Positions 1 through 8,459 of a stretch of DNA of 18,613 nt are shown here, one piece after another. The DNA lies in contig RBNI01002409.1 of NCBI GenBank assembly GCA_003990745.1, positions 1-18,613 on the forward strand, written 5' to 3'. The DNA is from Jimgerdemannia flammicorona. Its lineage: Eukaryota > Mucoromycota > Endogonomycetes > Endogonales > Endogonaceae. Under the pieces are notes generated by a model that searched no databases, was not told the origin of the DNA, and saw only the letters and a program-made list of their open reading frames with translations. Position 1 is the first letter of the stretch. Each line of letters opens with the position of its first letter. A program made the translations under genes and the position numbers.

Positions 1-15
1 AAAAAAAAAAAAAAA
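1..15 (-). terminator. Pol III T-run terminator of tRNA-Pro
   Basis: Fifteen A on the + strand are fifteen T on the tRNA strand, starting four bases past the tRNA 3' end. A T-run is the normal RNA polymerase III stop. The run also lies at the window edge, so its true length is unknown. Confidence 0.7.
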
Positions 16-18
16 TTG

Positions 19-90
19 GGGCTCAACTGGGAATTGAACCCAGGACCTCTCCCACCCTAAGGGAGAATTATACCACTAAACCATTGAGCC
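19..90 (-). tRNA. tRNA-Pro (anticodon AGG), intronless
   Basis: The reverse complement folds into a full cloverleaf of 72 nt. The 7-bp acceptor stem is GGCTCAA (84-90) paired with TTGAGCC (20-26), with discriminator C at 19. The anticodon stem CTCCC/GGGAG (61-65 with 49-53) encloses the 7-base loop TTAGGGT (54-60), giving anticodon AGG at 56-58 and so proline. The T arm is CTGGG-TTCAATT-CCCAG, which includes the internal B box GGTTCAATTC, and the A box lies in TTTAGTGGTAT. No intron is present and CCA is not encoded, as expected for a eukaryotic nuclear gene. A T-run follows directly. It is the only feature in the window that looks functional. Confidence 0.96.
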
Positions 91-600
91 ATAGTATTAT
101 TACTCAATAAATACTAATATATATATTATATTTTTAAATGCTGGGTGGTATAATTCAATGTGAATTTAACATATTAGTGATTTTCATATTAGATAATCAA
201 ATATTTACATTAATAACTTGATGAGTCTTTTGATTTCTAATAATTAAAAATCAGATGATATATCATCAAATAATTAATTTTTAATAAAAAAATTGAAAAT
301 TGATAAGTTTGATATTTTTTTTAATAACTCAGTAATATGTTATCCAATTTTAACATTCTTAATATCATTAGATAGACCTCTATAATAAATTTCCAATAAT
401 ACTATAATCATCAAAATTAGAAGACTTATTGTCAAGTTATTGATATAAATATTTAATTATCTAATTTGAAAATCAAAATAATAAAACTAATTAATATTAA
501 TATATTGAGTTATATTATCTTTAAGCTATTGAGAGGAGTAAAGTTAGTACTCTGAATGAGTCAGTTCAAACTAGTTTAAATTATAACTGCTCCGATCTAA
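91..600. other. A+T-rich spacer, no gene seen
   Basis: I find no long reading frame, RNA gene or clear repeat here. The stretch is very A+T-rich and nearly free of CpG, like the hAT remnant further right, so it may be transposon sequence mutated beyond recognition. This is inference from base composition only. Confidence 0.6.
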
Positions 601-614
601 ACCTCCAAACAAGT

Positions 615-702
615 GATTCAAATCAAATTACCAAATTCAAATTACTGAATTTAAATCACTAAATTTGAATCTTAGCTAGATTTGAATCATCTGATTTGAA
701 TC
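615..702. repeat. cluster of short direct and inverted repeats (GATTCAAAT / ATTTGAATC)
   Basis: A 9-base motif occurs in both orientations. GATTCAAAT is at 615-623, with a shortened copy ATTCAAAT at 635-642. The inverse ATTTGAATC is at 663-671, 681-688 (with flanking GA at 679-680) and 695-702. A further degenerate copy, TGAATTTAAATCA, spans 646-658. hAT elements carry short subterminal repeats of this type, bound by the transposase, and a hAT remnant begins about 400 bp downstream. That link is inference; no terminal inverted repeat was found. Confidence 0.45.
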
Positions 703-742
703 CTATGAATAAATAAAACTTATTATATGATTCACTTATATG

Positions 743-750
743 TATAAATA
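743..750 (+). promoter_or_regulatory. TATA-like box upstream of the hAT remnant
   Basis: TATAAATA stands between the repeat cluster and the hAT coding remnant and points the right way. An AATAAA-like string follows near 806. In such A+T-rich DNA this could occur by chance. Confidence 0.25.
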
Positions 751-837
751 GAAGAATATGAGAGAAAAATATTTATAGATATATTCACAAATACTATAAC
801 TGGGAAAAATAAAGTTACTTACAAATATTATAGGTAA

Positions 838-875
<38 letters not shown>

Positions 876-876
876 A
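838..876. repeat. T18-A21 homopolymer palindrome
   Basis: Eighteen T (838-855) are followed directly by twenty-one A (856-876), a perfect self-complementary block. It could be two poly(A) tails meeting, replication slippage, or an assembly join at homopolymers. Confidence 0.8.
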
Positions 877-1117
877 CTTATAATTATATTGAATATATTT
901 ATAGTTTATTTGATATAAATATAAAAAATTTAAAATATAGGCAGAAATATAAAATACATAGTGGTTCTACAATAAATATAATAAAGTATATAAAGACTCA
1001 ATATTTAGATAAAATAAAGTTAAATATATATTAAGTAAAATTAATATTCCAGCTATAGTAAGTAGGTGATATTTTTTTTATTTTAGTATAAATTTAAAAA
1101 TATATCTTTTATACTTA
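877..1117. other. A+T-rich stretch, possible decayed 5' end of the hAT element
   Basis: No reading frame can be defended. The hAT family usually has an N-terminal zinc finger upstream of the core. None is visible here, so it has been mutated away, was never present, or lies in sequence I cannot align by eye. Confidence 0.4.
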
Positions 1118-1345
1118 AAAAAAACCCCCCCAATTTAGCCATATTCTGTTCTAGAGTTTTAAAATCAGCTTGTTCATTAGATTATATATGATGATCAACT
1201 ATTTATAACAATTGAGAGTACTTCTTTATAAAGTCTCTTTAGTCTTCTCAAGTCTGATTTATACACTCCAAGTACTGATACTATTTATAGTAATATTATG
1301 GAGACTTATAAAAAAGAATATAATAATTTCTATCAAAAGCTTCAG

Positions 1346-1419
1346 GTAAAATATTAATAATATTAAAAATGTTATTAAATTAATTATAGTTACTAACTAT
1401 ATTTTAAATTTTACTATAG
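1346..1419 (+). other. intron 1 of the hAT transposase
   Basis: The intron is 74 bp. The donor is CAG|GTAAAA at 1345/1346, a canonical TACTAAC branch sequence lies at 1391-1397, and the acceptor CTATAG ends at 1419. Removal joins the Gln codon CAG to AGT in phase 0 and links two conserved hAT blocks. Confidence 0.75.
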
Positions 1420-1629
1420 AGTATTATAGGTAAAATTTTATTTACAATTAATGTCTGGACATCTCCCAATATTATTTCATTTCTTAGTATTACTGGACAT
1501 TAGATTGATTTCAATTGGTAGCTTTAAACTCTTACTTTTGACTTCATAAAGCTTAAGAGTTCTCACTTTAGAGAAAATATTGCAAAAGTATTTATAAACT
1601 ATATTCATGAGCTTAGAATTACAACTAAA

Positions 1630-1751
1630 GTATAGAAGTTTTTTTATTTTAAACTAATATAAAAAGAGAATGAAAAAAAAAACCCCTCTTTTTACTTTTA
1701 ATTATTAATTACTTTCTATATAATTTTATATAACAAAATTTTGAAATACAG
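1630..1751 (+). other. intron 2 of the hAT transposase
   Basis: The intron is 122 bp. The donor is AAA|GTATAG at 1629/1630 and the acceptor ATACAG ends at 1751. Splicing joins TTK in phase 0 to ILVIITDN, as expected between the family's 'gIt.KI' and 'TDNASNN' blocks. The interior is low-complexity and includes an A10C4 run. Confidence 0.6.
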
Positions 1752-2068
1752 ATATTGGTCATTATAACAGACAATATCTCCAATAACATCACATTTCTCC
1801 ATATTTTGGCATAAAATTTCAATAAGAAAATGTAATCTTTGATGCCAATAATAACTATATATAGTATCAAGCCTATGTTCTGAATCTTACTGCTTAAGAT
1901 TATTTTACACAACTATTTAGTAATTAGAGTGAAACTAGCAAGAGCTTTAATACTATTTCAAAGTTATGCAAATTAATTATTATAATTCAATCATCACTAC
2001 TATGGTGAAAAAAACTTATTGAACAGTATAAAGCAATCTCTCTCAATCCAAAAGAACTTATTTTAAAT

Positions 2069-2073
2069 ATCAG
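2069..2073. repeat. target-site duplication of the gypsy element, left copy (ATCAG)
   Basis: The five bases before the LTR are ATCAG. The five after the right LTR (17017-17021) are ATTAG, a single C->T difference. A 5-bp duplication is normal for Ty3/gypsy integrases. Keeping one copy rejoins the hAT codons AAT-ATC-AGT. Confidence 0.85.
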
Positions 2074-2840
2074 TGTAATAACTCTAACTTCTACCCCTCT
2101 CTTATCCTTTGGATAATTAGAGAAGTAAAACTATTACTTAGAGACTTAGTATACAATGTGTACCAAGAAGCCTTCAGTTTGAGAAAGTGCTCACTTATAA
2201 GTAGTTGTAGTAGTAGTATCTTCTATTTCAAAGGTCTTTCTTTGGTTTGCTCTATCTTTCAAGAGTCTTGTTCTTTGCTGTGCACAGACTGAATTCACCT
2301 TAGAATTCAGATTCAATGAGTTTACTTAAGTCTTTGGGGATTTATATACTGATCTCAGTTTTGGCAGAAGTTAGCTAGACTTCTGAAGTTTAGTTAGAAA
2401 TACTAGAATTACTTAGATATCATTACTAAGACTCAGGAGAATGTGTGTGTGTGTGAGAGACTTGATTCTTGTATCAAGAACTGAACTAAAACTGCTTTAT
2501 TTCAGATGGAAAAACTGGGGAGTATTTATACAAGTTGGTCTATGATTTCTGACTAAGTATGAGTGACTAATTTGGTAACTATAATGAGGTTTGTGATCAC
2601 AATCTTTGTTAGATAGTTTTTGGCAAAAACAACTTTGTAATCAGAACCTCAATTACTAGGCAATGATCAGCTACTATGGTAATAGTTGCTGCAGTATCAG
2701 TTGTCAGAGATAAGCTGAATATTGTTTTTTTGCATTGTTTACATTATTCATCATTTGTAATATCATATGTCATGCTTTGTTCATATGATGATGTCATTGC
2801 TCACCAGATCATATGATCACTCATTATTTATTCTATTACA
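2074..2840 (-). repeat. 3' LTR (left LTR)
   Basis: The 767-bp repeat reads TGTAATAACTC at the left and TATTACA at the right, with perfect 7-bp inverted ends. It aligns along its whole length with 16251-17016. On the - strand it carries a TATAAATA box (2523-2530) and an AATAAA signal (2496-2501), plus a short TG run near 2443-2454 that differs from the other copy. As the 3' LTR it would supply the poly(A) site. Confidence 0.95.
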
Positions 2841-2850
2841 TCCTTTCCTC
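2841..2850 (-). promoter_or_regulatory. polypurine tract
   Basis: GAGGAAAGGA on the - strand lies immediately before the 3' LTR, where plus-strand DNA synthesis is primed. The stop codon of the upstream ORF (2849-2851) overlaps its first two bases. Confidence 0.85.
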
Positions 2851-3676
2851 AGAAATCAATGTCCTCATTGATTTGGAAATTGAGAACCAGGAGAGAGAAA
2901 GATGGAAAGTCTTCCTCAGGGTTGTTACCATCTTCCTTAGTAGTAGAGGGAGTGGTTGCTGATGGCTCGCTGTCCAGGATAGAGAAGTCAATGAGATCTG
3001 CAAATGGTTCTTACATTGAGATAAGTGCTGATATAGGGGTTCTCCATCTGATGCAATTGAGACCATCCAAGTATGGTTCTTGGTCCTCATGCCTAGGAAT
3101 ATCTATTCAGATAGGTGGTCCTTCAAAGAGGTCAGAGAGGCCTTGGAGCCATTGGTCTGGGTTGTCATTCAGGAGGGGGCTCTAGTAGGATTTGCAGTCA
3201 GTAGACTTGAAAGTGATCCAGGAGTTGGCTTCTTGGGCTACCTTGATCTCTAGCTCATCAATCTCAGAGAAAGAGAGATTCTGGAAATCCTTCAGTTAGA
3301 CATAGTTGAGGTTGGGGATTATAAAGAGTGCATGGTACATGATTTGATAGATTTTCTTGGCAAGTCTTTGCTCATGTCTGTCCAGGTGGGTCCAGTCTGA
3401 GACTTGGTCAGTGGGTAGGTCCTTTGCTCATTAGAGGAGTTAATGGCTAATTTTGTATTCATGCCAGATCTCTAGGTGGCTGGTGGCAAGATAGGCCCTT
3501 TCAATGACTTCATAGCAGTTAAGGACATAATGTCCTAGATCCTGGCTAGAGAGGTTAAGGGCCTCAGAGTGGCAGTTCCTTCCTTGGATAGCAACCTGGA
3601 TGTGTCCAAAGAGGCAGTCAACCTGGCTTGGGAGGGGCTGGCTATGGCAGGCAGTTTGGTGGCAGGTAGCAGACAT
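2849..3676 (-). pseudogene. unrecognised third ORF between pol and the 3' LTR (275 codons, decayed)
   Basis: One frame runs from ATG at 3676 (MSATCHQTACH...) to TGA at 2849-2851, which overlaps the polypurine tract. It holds seven internal stops, all derivable from CAA, CAG or CGA by C->T: three within five codons near 3435 and four spread below. Before decay it probably encoded about 275 residues. The N-terminal third is rich in Cys and His (CHQTACH, DCLFGH, GRNCH). The middle is charged and probably helical (KKIYQIMYHALFIIPNLNY). The C-terminal part is acidic and Ser/Thr/Pro-rich. I see no signal peptide and no clear membrane segment, so it does not look like an envelope protein despite its env-like position. 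The frame extends upstream to a GTG at 3757, but a TATA-like box lies inside that extension, so I prefer the ATG. I do not recognise the family. Confidence 0.6.
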
Positions 3677-3740
3677 TCTTGTCTTATCTTTTCTTTGTAA
3701 GAAGAGAGAGATAAGAGTTGCAGGGTATTCTTGCCTTGGG

Positions 3741-3748
3741 TATTTATA
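3741..3748 (-). promoter_or_regulatory. possible internal TATA box for the third ORF
   Basis: TATAAATA on the - strand lies 65 bases before the ATG at 3676, with a pyrimidine-rich stretch (CTCTTATCTCTCTCTTC) between. The same octamer is found in both LTR promoters. The spacing would suit a separate transcript for the third ORF, but no start site can be proved from sequence. Confidence 0.4.
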
Positions 3749-4301
3749 CTTATTCACCTATCTGGTGTGACCTTCTTTTGGTCATGCTTTCTCACAAAAT
3801 ATATGACCTGTTGCTGTAAGCAGAGCATATGCTGGTCATATGAGAAAATCCTGATTTCAAAGATATTGTCACTTGTAGTCATGGTTACACAGGGTTAACA
3901 GATCTTGGTCCTCTTTTTTTTTGTCTGGTTGGCACATTTGCAAGGACTGGCCATTTTTATTTAGGGCAAGAGCTCCCATTATTGCAGCTGGGGGTTTGAA
4001 CCTCTTGGAAATAGACTTTCTTATAATCTGAGGTAATTCCTAATAATAATATCTGTCATATGGATGGACTTAAACTAGTTTCAACATCATTGGCTTTCTT
4101 AAGTTCTATATAAAGCATCTGTCATCATTTAGTGGAGATAACATAGATGGAATAAAATGGAGTTATTCAAATGTATTTTGCTATACTATGCTAGATTTTT
4201 TTTCACCTGAGTATCTTCTTATTGATTAATTATAGTATTCCTTTTTCTGTAATGTTCAGTATTATATATTTTGAATAAAATATATAGTATCCTTCTGCTC
4301 A
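3749..4301 (-). other. non-coding gap between chromodomain and third ORF
   Basis: No frame is open here on either strand. Small repeated TGGTCAT/ATGACC strings occur near 3778, 3833 and 3878, and a T9 run near 3915. It could be the 3' end of the pol message and the upstream region of the third ORF. Confidence 0.5.
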
Positions 4302-5706
4302 CTATGTGCTCCAATTCTTAGAGCTGTAGTTCCTTTTTTGCTGGGGAGTGAGTGTTTCTATATAGTCCTGGAGGACTTCATATGTATTCTTCAGAGTCTT
4401 TTCTTTTTCCCAGGTGGCATCATGGGTGGGGTAACCCTTCTACTTGATCAGAAAAAACCACTTGACTGTTTTGGGGTATTTGCAGACCTTGTGGTCAAGT
4501 ACTTCTTCAATTTTGAATTTCTCATAATCATTGATCCTAATTGGGAGTAGTGGTGGAACTGTATGCTCAGGAAATAGGTTCTCATAGTAGTCCACCAATT
4601 GGCTGATATGGAATACTGGGTGTACTTGAATATTGTGGGAAAGTTGCAACTTGTAGTTAACTTTGCTGACTTTTTCCACAATCTTGTATAGTCCAATTCT
4701 TTTAGTATAGAGTTTCTTGGCTAGTTATTATGCTAGAGTGTCCAGGTGGAGGTGATCTGTTCTAAGCATGACCATATCACCAATATTGTAGGAGATTTCT
4801 CTTTGCTTCAAGTTTGCATACTTGGTCTGATAGTCTTGCACTTCTATGAGAGCATCTCTTGTCATTCAGGTAAGATCAGAAATGGTCTCAGCCAGATCTT
4901 GGGCTGCTGAGACTGCTGATTTTATAGTAGTACTTGAGGTCCTTGGGTATTGACTGTGGTTCAGGAAGAATAGAGTCTTCTTTATAGAGGTTTGCTGACT
5001 ATTGTTGTAGGTAAACTTGGCATGGGCTAGGTACTTGTCCCAATCATTTTGCTTGTAACAGCAGAAGATACTAAGTATCTGTTTGAGAGTCCTATTGTTT
5101 TGCTCAGTTTGGCTATTAGTCTGAGAGTGGTAGGCAGTAGAAAACTTCAGCTTGATTCCATAGAGAGAGAAAAATGCCTTCCAGAAGTTGCTTGTGAACT
5201 TGGTATCTCAGTCAGATACAATAGTACTAGGCATGCTATGTAGCCTGAATACTTAATTGAGAAAAATCTCAGCAATCTCTGGTGCTGTAGTAGTGGTTTT
5301 GGTGGATACAAAATGGACTTATTTACTTAGGTAGTTCACAAATATCACAATGGCATCCCATTCTGTCTTAGTCTTGGGGAGTTGGACAATGAAGTCCATT
5401 GTAATCTGATCCCAGTTGTGACTCGAGATTAGTAGCAGTTACAGAAGTCCTGCTGGTAGCTTGTTATCACTTTTGAACCTTTGGTACATCTTGCATGAGG
5501 CCACAAAGTCTTTGATGTCCTTGGTCATTTTAGGCCAGTAGAACTCTCTTGAGAAGAGGTTGTAGGTCTTTTCAAAACCAAAGTGTCCTGCTGCAGAGGT
5601 ATCATGGAGTTCCTGTATGATCTTGAGTCATAGAGTATTATTATTGGGTACAACCACTCTGTCATAGTCTCTATAGATAAGTCCATCAAGTAAGTGAATC
5701 TCTTAG
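4302..5706 (-). pseudogene. gypsy integrase with C-terminal chromodomain (decayed pol 3' part)
   Basis: This part integrates the cDNA. The zinc-binding domain reads HDTSAAGHFGFEKT (His codons at 5604-5606 and 5583-5585), then CKMY at 5484-5495, where the fourth ligand Cys has become Tyr (TGC->TAC). The catalytic core keeps Asp at 5394-5396 (MDF), Asp at 5211-5213 (VSD, followed by a TGA) and Glu at 5103-5105 (QTEQ), giving D-61-D-35-E. A GPY/F-like stretch (IGLYKIVEKVSKVNYKLQL) follows. The chromodomain at 4356-4511 runs IEEVLDHKV...WFFLIK(stop)KGYP...ATWE, with one Trp replaced by a stop at 4440-4442. The frame closes at 4302-4304. It is one base out of frame with protease-RT, through an indel near 5700. 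Chromodomains target insertion to marked chromatin. Confidence 0.9.
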
Positions 5707-8020
5707 ACATTTGCCTCATGAGTTCTGGGATCTTGACTTCTGGGTCTTGGCAGAATTGGAGGAATTTCATCAGAGAGCTATCCTGCTGGTAGCCATCCTT
5801 GATTATCTAGGTTAGATCTCCAATTACCTCAACCATGAAGACAAGTTCATCTTCTATGTATCTGGAGAAACTATCAGCCATACAGTTGGTTTTGCCTGAG
5901 ATATACTTGATTTTTATATCAAAGTTGACAATGATTTCCATCCAGCAGACTTGTCTGTAGATTAGCATAGGCTGTGTGTGAATATACCACAGGGTATAGT
6001 AATTAGTGTAGGCTACAAATAGTTATCCTAGGAGGAAATAGCACCATTTCTGGAGTACAGTAACAATGGCCAGGAGTTCCTTCTTATGGGTGGTATACTA
6101 GGTCTCAGCTGGCTTAAGCTTTTGGAAAAGATAGGCTACTAGGCGATCTTCTTGGCTGAGCACTGCTCCAATAGCAATATCAGAGGTATCTATAGTTAAA
6201 GTAAATGGCCTGATAGGGTCAGGTGCAATTAGCACTGGGGCCTCAGTAAGGAGTCTCTTGAGATGATCTATAGTCAGGGTATATTCAGGGGTCTATTCAG
6301 TTTTGATGTTTACTCCTTTGTGGGCCAGACTGGTCAGTGGGGCTGCAATAGCAGAGTATCCTTGGATAAACCTTTGGTAGTAACCAGCAATATCCAGAAA
6401 GCACTGTAGTAGCTTGAGGGTAGTAGGAATAGGAATATCCTTAAGAGCTGATACTTTTCAGGAGTCCATATTGATACCTTCAGTAGAGATGATATGTCCT
6501 AGGTACTCAATCTGGTCTTGATAGAACTTGCATTTGCTCATCTTGGCATAGAGCTAGTATTCTTGCAAAAGGATCAGTACTTGTCTGAGGTGGGTGTAGT
6601 ATAGCTCTACTGTTTTGCTGTAGATTAGTATATTATCAATATACACAAGAACACAGATATTGAGGAGTGGTCCAAAGATGTCATTCATCAGATACTAGAA
6701 TGTTGCTGGTACATTGGTCAAACCAAAAGGCATGACTCAGAACTGATAGTGTCCAAACTGTATTCAGAAAGCTGTCTTCTCAATGTCCTTCTTATCAATG
6801 AGAATCTGGTGGTAGCCATTTTGCAAGTCTAGTAGAGAAAAGGTCTTGGGCTTGAAGATTTGGTATAGCAGCTTATCAATCCTAGGCAAGGCATACCAGT
6901 TCTTGATGGTGATCTTGTTGAGGGCTCTGTAGTCAATACACATTTACAGAGAGCTATCCTTCTTCTTGACAAATAGAATGGGGGCTCCAAATAGAGAGTG
7001 GCTGGGTTCAATATATCCTTGGGCCAGTAATTTGGTCAACTCATCCTTGAGAGTCTTGAGCTCAGGTTAGGCCAGTTGATAGATACTCTTGTATGGAGGT
7101 TCAGATCCTGGAATAAGATCAATTCCATATTGGATTTGATGCTTGGGTGGAAGTCCTTAAGGATCTTAGAATACATCTTAGAATTCCTCAAACAGTTCCT
7201 GGGCTTCTGTTGAAATTAGGCTACTTGTAGCTTCAGTGACTTCTTATACTGTACAGATGAAATAGGTGTTTTCCTTTTTTCGAGAGAGTCTCTTCATTTG
7301 AATGGCAGAGATGATTTCAATTCCTTAGTAGTTGGTACCTTCCTGGGGTGTTAGGGTGATCTTTCTACCTTTATGGGTCAGGTCAACCTCATTGGTTCTC
7401 CAGTTGATATCTGGGTTGTGCTGGGTCAATCAGGCTTTTCCTAGGATAATATCTTGTTCTGAGAGATCTACAATGCTAAAGTCTAACTTTTCTTGATATT
7501 TGCCAATCTTGAGTAAGAGATCTTTACAGATCTTGGTCAATGGTGCAGTTTTACCATCACCAAAGGTAATACTTCTTTTCTCAGTGGCTGGTCTGCTTCA
7601 GGCTCCAATCCTCTTAGTGGTCTTGGTGCTAATGTAGTTTCCAGTAGTACTACTATCAAGCAAGATATTGATATTCTGTCTGTAGACTTGACCTGCAAAC
7701 TTGATGTAACTGTTCTCCTTCTTGATGGTGTTGAGCTCTTCATCCTCCTTATTGTCCCAATTGCTGTCAGTCTCCTCAAGGTTAGTTTCTCCCCATCCTT
7801 CACAAGGGGGGTTGTCTTGTTTGGATTTCTCAGTCTATTGGGCTTAATGCTTCTTGGATTGAATTTTGAAAACTTTGGAGAGACATACATGGCATTCACC
7901 AACATGTTCTATGCAGTACATTTCAATAGAATGAGGGTATTGTCTACATGGTGCATAACTATCTGCAATTCTCTTGTATCAGTTTTTATTATCTTCCTTC
8001 ATGGTAGTGATCTTTTGACT
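5700..8020 (-). pseudogene. gypsy protease, reverse transcriptase and RNase H (decayed pol 5' part)
   Basis: The order is protease, RT, RNase H. The protease core LLDSSTTGNY (7634-7663) corresponds to D-S/T-G; the Gly is now Ser (GGT->AGT). RT shows YIEPSHSLFGAPILFVKKK, SLLDLQNGYHQ (first catalytic Asp kept), MPFGLTNVPATF, and YIDN at 6632-6643 in place of YIDD (GAT->AAT). RNase H shows LTIDTSDIAIGAVLSQ and HKKELLAIV; its later TDH-type motif reads TNY. A linker with a Cys/His cluster joins it to the dUTPase upstream in the same frame. In-frame stops are scattered through it, all explainable by C->T or G->A. It cannot make active enzyme. A frame change near 5700 separates it from integrase. 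Confidence 0.92.
7900..7960 (-). other. Cys/His cluster between dUTPase and protease
   Basis: In the pol frame the linker reads ...YAPC, then YCIEHVGECHVCLSK, giving a C-x3-H-x3-C-x2-C pattern with a further Cys about ten residues upstream. It could be a second metal-binding module of this polyprotein. It does not match the classical C-x2-C-x4-H-x4-C knuckle, so the function is not assigned. Confidence 0.4.
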
Positions 8021-8385
8021 GAGAGATTTGTTGGTTAATCCAAACCCTTTCTTGCTATGGTCTGTCTGTGGGAGCTTGGAGACTTCTTCAATAGTGAGAT
8101 CTTGATGGATTTCTTCAATGATTACTTGGGCAATTCTTTGGCCTACTTTGACTTCAAATGATGTGTCCCCAAAATTTCACAAGATGACATGGATTTCACC
8201 AGTAAATCCTTAATCAACTACTTCTCCTCCTAGCCTAATGTTGAACTCTTTGGCTAGACTGCTTCGCTCAGCAAGTTAGATGTATGTATCTTTGAGAGCT
8301 TGTATTACAATTTCTGTTCATACTGTAGTATTAGTACTTGGTGGAATAGTGAGGTTTTGGCTGCTATAGAGGTTATATCCAACAT
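8021..8385 (-). pseudogene. dUTPase domain, C-terminal part (motifs 1-5), inside the gypsy polyprotein
   Basis: dUTPase hydrolyses dUTP to dUMP and so keeps uracil out of DNA. All five motifs of the trimeric family can be read in order: GYNLYSS (motif 1, starting in the target duplication), AERSSLAKEF (motif 2, normally RSGLA), GGEVVD-stop-GFTGEIHV (motif 3), VGQRIAQVII (motif 4) and the glycine-rich tail KKGFG at 8039-8053 (motif 5). Four stops interrupt it (TGA, TAA, TAA, TGA), consistent with decay of Arg or Gln codons. The spacing between motifs looks normal for the family. It is in frame with the protease downstream and, once the LINE is removed, with the Gag knuckle upstream. Motif 1 is split by the LINE. 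Confidence 0.88.
8372..8385. repeat. LINE target-site duplication, left copy (14 bp)
   Basis: GTTATATCCAACAT is identical to 14240-14253. It lies directly outside the LINE poly(A) end. The T at 8385 is shared with the tail, so the limit is uncertain by one base. Confidence 0.93.
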
Positions 8386-8397
8386 TTTTTTTTTTTT
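8385..8397 (-). other. LINE poly(A) tail
   Basis: Thirteen T on the + strand are thirteen A at the 3' end of the - strand LINE. An AATAAA signal at 8418-8423 lies about 20 bases upstream of it. This is the mark of target-primed reverse transcription. Confidence 0.9.
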
Positions 8398-8417
8398 ATA
8401 GTCACTTGGACTCCACC

Positions 8418-8423
8418 TTTATT
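8418..8423 (-). promoter_or_regulatory. LINE poly(A) signal AATAAA
   Basis: AATAAA on the - strand lies between the ORF2 stop (8460-8462) and the poly(A) tail. Confidence 0.7.
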
Positions 8424-8459
8424 ACTAGTCTATGAATAAGTATATATCATCACCACTCA

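Larger units (their letters stand above)
1118..2073 (+). pseudogene. hAT-family transposase pseudogene, 5' part (three exons)
   Basis: This is the decayed N-terminal and central part of a hAT cut-and-paste transposase. Recognisable blocks come in family order. YDDQLFITIES at about 1189-1221 corresponds to the family's WIV-DDQPF-VE block. INVWTSPN, then SITGH, then a segment ending ELRITTKV (to about 1629), match the D-WTS and T-HFID region around the first catalytic Asp, which here reads Asn. ITDNISNN (about 1761-1784) matches TDNASNN. YVLNLTA matches the AHVLNL block, and KKLIEQYKAISLNPKELI ends at the gypsy insertion. Two phase-0 introns fit (1346-1419 and 1630-1751). Many TAA/TAG/TGA stand where Gln, Arg or Trp is expected, and one base is lost near 1840. 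The reading frame continues at 17022. Confidence 0.85.

Noticed and set aside
2443..2460. TG dinucleotide run in the left LTR
   Set aside because: It is a short microsatellite that differs between the two LTRs; no separate feature.
2849..3676. Third ORF as an envelope gene
   Set aside because: There is no signal peptide, no membrane anchor and no fusion-like segment; only the position is env-like.
3440..3757. Start of the third ORF at 3757
   Set aside because: The codon is GTG and a TATA-like box lies inside the extension; ATG at 3676 is the better start.
3985..4010. B-box-like string GGTTCAAACC, possible tRNA or SINE
   Set aside because: The flanks do not form a T stem, and no A box or cloverleaf can be drawn.
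7537..7905. Minus-strand frame of 122 codons without stops
   Set aside because: It is one base off the frame that carries the protease motif LLDSSTTGNY and the linker; its residues match nothing.
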